From the NCBI GenBank assembly GCA_963580455.1, contig OY756963.1, positions 16,325,555 through 16,389,554 of the forward strand: a stretch of DNA of 64,000 nt. The letters run 5' to 3'. The stretch comes from Euonymus europaeus. Lineage: Eukaryota; Streptophyta; Magnoliopsida; Celastrales; Celastraceae. Position 1 is the first letter of the stretch. Every line of letters starts with the position of its first letter. Of this stretch, positions 57,181-64,000 are shown piece after piece. The position numbers and the translations under genes are program-made. The notes under the pieces are model-generated. The model saw only the letters and a list, made by a program, of their open reading frames with translations, did no database searches and was not told the origin of the DNA.

Positions 57181-58084
57181 TGTTGGTGTTAGAAATAATA
57201 GAATGCAAATATGAACTAGATTAACACATCGAATAGAACGAATTTTAGAATTATCATATATGTAGAATTGAAAGTGAAAACCACCAAAGTTACCAAAAAC
57301 CGAATCAGAATGCAAGCACGAGATTGAAGTGAGGTATGCGAACTGCAAATCTCCTTAAGGTGAAAATGCCCTAGTCACCGGTGTCAATGCTAAAGTAGGC
57401 AAACACCTCCCAAGATACAACACTACCTTCTATCGGTAGGTGACACAGGTATACCCGCAGGATCGGTCGAACCAACAATGAAAGCACTCTCAGATAGAAT
57501 TTCGGGAAGATGGAAAGCTATGGAGAAGTATTTCGGTAGAGTAAAATAGTATCTCCCCCCATACCATTTGGGCTACTATTTATAGTAGAACCCAAGGAAA
57601 ATGAATTAAATCCAGTATTAAACCAAAGTAATATTGTAATGGAAATATTTGAATTAATACCGTAACATAAATTTTGAATTTCGAATAACCCTCATGTCCA
57701 CATTCAACGAACCTAGTAGTGGGCTAGTGCAAAATGTTGAGTCCAAATGGCCACGTAAGTCCGAGCCCGAGCCCTTAAAAAAACTTGGGTGCCTTTGAGG
57801 CCAAGTCTTACATCCAACACTTGAGTCTATAAACTCAAGTCAAAAATTCTTCAATGTGGGATTCCCACATTTCTATTATTTTACACTCAATATATCATGT
57901 CTAACATGACCAATTTTGGAGTCAATTTTCATTCAACCAAAAAAAATGGTTTTGGACAAGTTTCAACTTCAATCTCTAGTCTTCATATTGAAGATTAGAA
58001 CCCACTAAATTATATTCAACTAATACTCAATTAGTTGTAATTAATTATTGGTCAAATAGTGGATGAACACCATTTTTTCCAACA
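57181..58084 (-). repeat. 3' LTR of the minus-strand Copia
   Basis: On the minus strand it starts TGTTGGAAAAAATGG right after the purine tract. The far end is CCAACA at 57181 (perfect 6-bp inverted end) or, less likely, CTAACA at 57187. The LINE fragment ends 99 bp before it. Confidence 0.65.
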
Positions 58085-58682
58085 ATCCTCCACATTGAAT
58101 GGAAACAGGCGACAATTCAGAAACGAGGATTTGTCTGAGATTGAAAACTTGTCTGAGAGTGCAGTAGGACCAATACTGCATCAAGATAGGTAGCTTTTGA
58201 CTTTGAACCTTTCCTAGTGAAAGTCTATCGAACTTACTTAACTAGTCAGTGGACTGACGCCTTGAACTGTCAGTTGTTTATGTAAGCCCAGACAATAAAC
58301 CTCACATAGCAATGATCCAATTCATAATTGGTTCTCGATTGTGTTCGTTGTTTCGGCCATGAACGTCTTGGGTTCAACGAGTGCTTTAGAAAATATCGTC
58401 TTTTAAATATTTTCATAGAGTCAACCTTACTCTTCACTCACATAGGTGATGTCCTATCAAGAGTATTCTCTCATACTCTACTTGTATATTTACAAGATAT
58501 AAGAATCATTAAAAGCATAGCTTAACCTTAACACGCTTCTTAGCAGTTCTTGGGGCATCCAAGGAATGGGATAGAGTGAAACTCCACACTGCTCATACTT
58601 AAGGTATTCTCAACTTATGTTTTCCTATTGAACCTAGTCCATGGGATCTCCAATTGCTAGGTTAGGTTTCCATCAAGATAAC

Positions 58683-61600
58683 TTATTGAGTTAAGGCTTT
58701 TAAGCCTATTCCCCTCGATGCACAATCTGTCACCTTTAAACCTTTTGTAAACGGATTCGCTAGGTTTTCTTTAGATTTCACAAAGTCTAAGGAAATTATT
58801 CTAGTAGAGAGTAATTGTCTTATGGTATTATGTCTATGACGAATGTGTCTAGACTTACCGTTATACATCAAATTATGTGCTCTAGTAATTGCAGCTTGAT
58901 TATCACAATGAATGCAAATTGCAGGCACAGGCTTTGGCCATATTGGAATGTCCTCCAAAAAGTGACGAAGCCACTCTACTTCTTCACTGGCTTTATCCAA
59001 AGCTATGAATTCTGATTTCATCGTAGACCGTGCTATGCACGTTTGCTTTGAGGACTTTCATAAAACAGCCGCCCCTCCAAGAAGGAATACCTAGCCACTT
59101 GTGGATTTTGATTCCTCCAAATTTGCAATCCAATTAGCATCATTGTATCCTTCTAAAACAGCCGGGTACTTACCATAGTTCAAAACATTAGTTTTTGTTT
59201 TGTTCAAGTACCCTAATACTCTCAATAGAGCTTTTCAATGCTCATGTCCAGGATTACTCGTGTATCTACTTAGTTTACTAACAGAGTACGCAATATCTGG
59301 CCTTGTGCAGTTCATGATGTACATTACACTGCTTATAATTCGAGAGTATTCCAATTATTGAATACTATCTCCCATATTCTTTTGTAAGACCAGATGAGGG
59401 AGAAACGAACTATTAGCATCTTTGATGCCATGTCTTTTAAACTTTTCAATCACTTTCGCTATATAGTGTGATTGAGATAATGCTAGGCCTTCCGATGCTC
59501 TGGAAATTTTAATACCTAATATCACATCCGCTTCACCCATGTCTTTCATGTCAAAGTTTTTTGATAACATTATCTTGGTTTTGTTGATGATCTCAACATT
59601 TCGACCAAGAATTAGCATATCATCGACATATAGACAGATGATTACACAATCATTGTTTACCAATTTTGTGTAGACACATTTGTCACACTCGTTGATTCAA
59701 AATCCATCTCCAATCAGTACTTCGTCAAAATTTTCATGCCATTGTTTTGGAGCTTGCTTTAGCCCATACAACGATTTGACAAGTTTACATACCTTATGTT
59801 CTTGTCCTTTGACTTTGAACCCTTCAGGTTGTTCCATATATATCTCCTTATCTAGTTCACCATTTAGGAATGCCATTTTTACATCCATTTGGTGAATCAT
59901 CAAGTCATATAGCGAGGCTATAACAATTAACATCCGCACGGATGTAATTCTTGTGACTGGTGAATAAGTATCAAAGTAATCTAGACCTTCCTTTTGTCTA
60001 AACACTTTTGCTACAAGCCTTGCTTTGTACTTATCTATGGATTTGTCAGCCTTAAGCTTTTTTTTTTGAAGATCCATTTACATCCAATTGGCTTATTCTC
60101 GGGTGGGAGATCAACCGATTCCCAAGTATGGTTACTTAGAATGGATTCTATTTCGCTGTTTACAGCTTCTTTCCATAATGGAGCATCCGGTGTTGACATT
60201 GCTTCCTTGAATGTCTGAGGCTCCGTTTCTAACATATATGCTAGAAATTCAGGACCAAAGGACTTTGAGACTTTTGGTCTCTTGCTCCTTCTAGGTTCAT
60301 CAACCTCTTGTTTAGCATTTTGTTCTTTCTCAGAAATTGAATCTCTATTCCTTTTCTGAGAGGTTTTGCTTCGTTTGTAAGTAAATATTTCCTCAAAAAA
60401 TTTCGCGTCTCTCTCGTTTCCATGATAGTATTTACATGGATGTCATCTACCTCAGATTTGTGTACTAGAAATCTGAATGCACTGCTATTTTGAGCATATC
60501 CCAAAAATATGCAATCCAACGTTTTTAGGTCCGAGTTTGACTTGCTTAAGTGGAAGTATTGCCACCTTAGCTAGAAACCCCCACATTTTCAAGTATTTGA
60601 AAGAGGGTGGTCTCTTATTCCACATCTCATATCGAATACTACCTGTTTTCTTGTGGGGCAATCTGTTAAGAATATAATTAGCAGTTAGCACTGCTTCCCC
60701 CCACAAGTTTTGCGGTAGCCCAGAACTTATTAACATGGAATTAACTATTTCTTTTCAAGTTCTGTTCTTTCTTTCAGCAATTCCATTTTGCTGAGGTGTA
60801 TATGGTGCTGTTGTTTGGTGGATGATTCAAAACTCAGTATGCAACTAATCAAAGAGAGCAGAATCATATTCTCCTCCCCTATCGGATCTTAGTGCCTTGA
60901 TCTTTTTACCAAGTTGATTCTCAACTTCATTTTTATATTTGATAAAGCTGTCCATTGCTTTGTTTATGCTACTTAACAAATAAACATAGCAATATCGTGT
61001 ACAATCATCAATGAAAGTAATGAAATACTTCTTTTCACCTCTACTTTGAACAAATTTCAAGTCGCATAAATCACTATGGATTAATTCTAGAGGCTCAGTA
61101 CTTCTTTCAATTGTATGAAAAGGTTTCTTAGCAAAATTTGCTTCAACACATGTTTCACATTTATGATTGACATCCAAATTAAATTTGGGAATTAAACCTA
61201 AGTTTGCCAAATTTTTCATTGTACCATATTTTACATGTCCTAATCTACCATGTCATAAGTATGGAGAGACAACAATGTAAACTGAAAATTCCTCTTTATT
61301 CAAAACAGTTTTTAGGTACAAAAATTGTCTGTTTTTATCAATTATAGCAATGTTGGCCTTAAAAAGCCCATCACACATATACCTCTTCCCCACATAAGTT
61401 TCATCCTTGGAAACTAAAAATTTATTCGATTCAAACACAACTTTGAATCCCTTGCTTATCATTAGAGGCACATAAATCAAATTCTTACGAACCTCTAGAA
61501 CATGTAGCACATTTTGGAGTGTGATTTTCCTGTCTGAGGTGAACTTTAGAATAACCTCTCCAGTTTCTTCAATAGTGGCTAGAGCAGAGTTAGCCATAAA

Positions 61601-62789
61601 GATCTTCTCTCCATCATCTTTCTTCTCATAAGATATGAAGAGGACCTTGTCGATGCAGATGTGCTTAGTTGCACTAGTGTCCACCCACCCGTCTTTGGTG
61701 TTAGTCACCAAATTTACTTGGGTGACCACAGCAGCCAGCATCTCTTCATCGTCACTCTGCTCAACCAGGTGCGCTTGCTTGGTAGCTTTCCCCTTGCCTT
61801 TAGCCTTGGCCTTGTCCTTCTCCTTGTTAGGACGTTCTCTACAATCATTGGCACGGTGTCCAGGTTTGTCACAGATAAAGCAAGTACCCTAAAACTTTTG
61901 GGGTTGTTCCTTCTGCTTTCCCTTAGCTTGGTACTCTCTCTTCCGTTTCCCATCAGTCTTGGGTTTGGAAGTTTCCACCAGGTTGGCTTTTGGAGGTGCC
62001 GTCTTCTTCCGATTGTCTTCCTCAATTTGGAGACGGACTATCAAATCCTCCATTTTTGATTTCCTTGCGCTTGTGCTTCAAGTAGTTCTTGAAGTCCAAC
62101 TAACCAGTAGACAACTTCTCGATGAGTGCTGCCACTTGAAAAGACTCACTTAGAGTCATCCCTTCTGCGAGTACATCATGTAGAATCAGCTGGCAATCTT
62201 CAGCCTAGATGACAACAGACTTGCCATCCACCATTTTGAAGTCCAAAAATTTGGCCACCACAAATTTCTTGGTTCCAACATCTTCAGTCTTGTACTTCTT
62301 CTCCAGAGAGCTCCATAGCTCCTTGGCTGTAGGTATGCCACAATATACATTATACAAGTCATCAGCTAATCCACCAAGGACAAGATTCCTGCATATGTAT
62401 TCTCCATCTTTCCAAGCATGCATTGCTGCCACAATCGTTGGATCTGACTCACCCTCCTTAAGAATAGGACATTTTTTCGTTAGGAACCTGGCATGATTCA
62501 AAGCGGTGAGATAAAAACGCATTTTTTGTTGTCACCTTTTGAAATCAATGCCCTTGAAGTTTTTCGACTTTTCAACGGGAATTACAGGAATCACCCTGTT
62601 TGTCATAGGAACATTGTTTCCGATTCCAATGGTTGCGGCAGCAACATGCATGCCTCCAACAGGAGTAGCCATTAGCATACCTCCATTAGGAGCAGCCACG
62701 CCACCCGAGTTTATAACACCAGGGGTAATATCATCACCTCCACTAGGGACGGTGGGTAACTCATTGTAGGCTTGTTGAATTTGTTCCAT
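58683..62789 (-). pseudogene. Copia gag-pol of the minus-strand element
   Basis: Read on the minus strand: Gag start MEQIQQAYNELPTVP, UBN2-type Gag (TAKELWSSLEKKYKTEDV), a CCHC knuckle region near 61880 (partly eroded), protease-like WVDTSATKHI near 61680, GAG-pre-integrase ([14 protein letters not shown]), integrase ([18 protein letters not shown]), reverse transcriptase (KARLVAKVFRQKEGLDYFDT, MDVKMAFLNGELDKEIYMEQ, LYVDDMLI near 59635), RNase H (CIHCDNQAAI, SRHIRHRHNTI, NPFTKGL). Many stops and frame changes separate these blocks, so no polyprotein is possible. The Tork-like gag/RNase H style is an inference. Confidence 0.88.
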
Positions 62790-63292
62790 TTTTCCACTAC
62801 AATATCAAATATTGAAATGAGTAAACAATATAATATAATCACCGCAATAACACAATAATTATTGAAACACTTAAGACACTTTCCAAGAAAATACCCTGTC
62901 AATTAAATATGTGTCTTTAAAAATTAGCAACCCGGTTTATTCCCAGGAAAGAGGGGGCTTTCCAAATAATATGACGCAAAATTAAGTAACCCCTTTCCTA
63001 GGTAGAATTTTCCAAGATACTAAGATTTAAAGTCACAAATAAAATATGACAAGTTATTTGACCAATATATTAATAAAATATATATTAAATATGATCAATT
63101 ACCAAATCAATATAATTAAAATAATAATTAATTCAATTAAACGATTAAATGTCTCATGCCACTTAATAATATTTAATGGCAACAATCAATTTTTTATGAT
63201 GAATTTTAATCGAAAACAAAAAATTCAAAGATGCAACAAATACCAACATATAACTAAAATATAAATCAAATCATGTATATATAAAAGCACGA
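62790..63292. other. AT-rich leader of the minus-strand Copia
   Basis: Non-coding. A tRNA primer site was not identified. It is interrupted on the right by the hAT-type element. Confidence 0.45.
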
Positions 63293-63300
63293 TATACAAC

Positions 63301-63984
63301 TAGGCCTCTTCAAACGGCCCGTGGGTCTTGGGCTGGCCCGAGCCCACGGGCCAAAACCCGGCCCGGGCTCGAAGGGATCTCGGGCTTGGGCAGCCCAACC
63401 TAGGCTTCGGGCGGGCCTGAGCTCCATTTCTGGGGCCGAGCCCGGCCCGAAGCCCGATCATTTGGGCCGGGCAGAAACCCGAGCCCGAGCCCGAAAACTA
63501 TAATACACAATATACATAAATATATCTATACATACATAAATATATCTATACATACATATAAATATATATATATGTGTGTGTGTGTGTGACAGTGTGCATG
63601 TTACATGCACACTGTCACACACATGCACACTGTCACACACACACATATATATATATATATTTATATGTATATATATATATATGTACATATACATATAAAT
63701 ATATATATATACATATATCTATATGTGTGTGTGTCTATATATAAAATATCTATAGATATATTTATGTGTACATATATATATTGTATAGATATATTTATAT
63801 GTGTGTATATATATATTCATGTGTGTGTATTTATGTATGTGTGTGTATATATTAATTTAATATTTAGGCCCGAGCCCATTGGGCCAAGCCCGAAGCCCGA
63901 CTTTTGGCCCGAATTCCTTGGGCCAAGGCCGGGCCTGGGCCTATTTTTTTGGGCCAGCCCGGCCCGGCCCGATGACGAGGCCTA
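63301..63984. mobile_element. hAT-type non-autonomous element (MITE-like), 684 bp
   Basis: The ends TAGGCCTCTTCA and TAGGCCTCGTCA (complement) match at 11 of 12 positions. TATACAAC is repeated exactly outside each end (63293-63300 and 63985-63992), the 8-bp duplication of hAT transposition. Both subterminal regions are rich in GGGC/GCCC words (GGCCCG, GCCCGAGCCC), likely to pair as a long hairpin. The centre is a TA/TG microsatellite. It has no coding capacity. Confidence 0.92.
63508..63852. repeat. compound TA/TG microsatellite with palindrome
   Basis: Mixed (TA)n, (TATATC)n-like and (TG)n tracts in the core of the hAT-type element. About 63583-63620 forms an inverted repeat (GTGTGACAGTGTGCATGT and its complement around TA), and ATGCACACTGTCACACAC recurs directly after it. 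Confidence 0.9.
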
Positions 63985-64000
63985 TATACAACCGTTACAA

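Larger units (their letters stand above)
57181..63300 (-). mobile_element. decayed Copia retrotransposon, 5' LTR outside window
   Basis: On the minus strand the element runs from beyond the window through gag and pol to a purine tract (ATGTGGAGGAT, about 58085-58095) and a 3' LTR (58084 down to about 57181). The leader (about 62790-63292) carries a hAT-type insertion at 63301. The 5' LTR and primer site were not found, so they presumably lie beyond 64000. Confidence 0.8.

Noticed and set aside
63321..63503. Gly/Pro/Arg-rich short frame
   Set aside because: Produced by GGGCCC-type inverted repeats in the arm of the hAT-type element.
1..64000. CRISPR arrays, operons, ribosome binding sites, rRNA or organelle insertions
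   Set aside because: None seen; the window is plant nuclear DNA and no segment resembled plastid or mitochondrial genes.

Overview
This is repeat-rich nuclear DNA of a flowering plant, most likely a eudicot; nothing here fixes the species. The evidence is spliced genes with GT-AG introns, four plant-type host genes, and a dense layer of plant transposable elements (Copia, Gypsy, LINE, Mutator-like, PIF/Harbinger-like, hAT-like). Most open frames in the window are transposon coding sequence or chance frames.

Layout. 1-4536: a Copia element (5' end cut by the window edge) with near-identical LTRs but a broken gag-pol. 5685-13085: a 7.4-kb Mutator-like element (MULE) bounded by inverted ends and an exact 9-bp target duplication. 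It carries two convergent decayed genes, a Ulp1-like SUMO-protease-type gene (+) and a FAR1/FHY3-type transposase (-), plus a nested MITE and a family of short palindromes. 13526-15369: solo LTR. 16490-23010 (-): an intact 15-exon CDC7-type protein kinase gene. 23854-28065: MULE relics, one with an OTU-like tail, interrupted by a solo LTR with an exact 5-bp duplication. 29290-31760: dead Copia with a recent internal tandem duplication. 33837-34442 (+): a small Met/Pro-repeat, probably GPI-anchored, arabinogalactan-like protein. 36351-40655 (-): a seven-exon gene for an unnamed glycine-motif/coiled-coil protein. 40930-44695: a young MULE with 176-bp inverted repeats that has lost its transposase catalytic core. 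45101-50365: a complete Ty3/gypsy element with LTRs identical by eye and one uninterrupted 1462-codon gag-pol. 50853-53753 (+): an intact six-exon FAD-dependent monooxygenase (CTF2/MO type). 54786-57082: a LINE fragment split by a solo LTR. 57181 to about 63300 (-): a decayed Copia. 63301-63984: a hAT-type non-autonomous element with an exact 8-bp duplication.

How it fits together. The four host genes (cell-cycle kinase, cell-surface protein, unnamed glycine-motif protein, plastid-type monooxygenase) have no evident shared pathway. The glycine-motif gene and the monooxygenase gene are divergent; without two young transposons their start codons would be about 1.15 kb apart instead of 10.2 kb. 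Several nested insertions were dated relative to each other from target duplications read directly in the sequence. Exon models for the three spliced host genes were built by hand from splice signals and reading-frame continuity; each sums to a whole number of codons with no internal stop.
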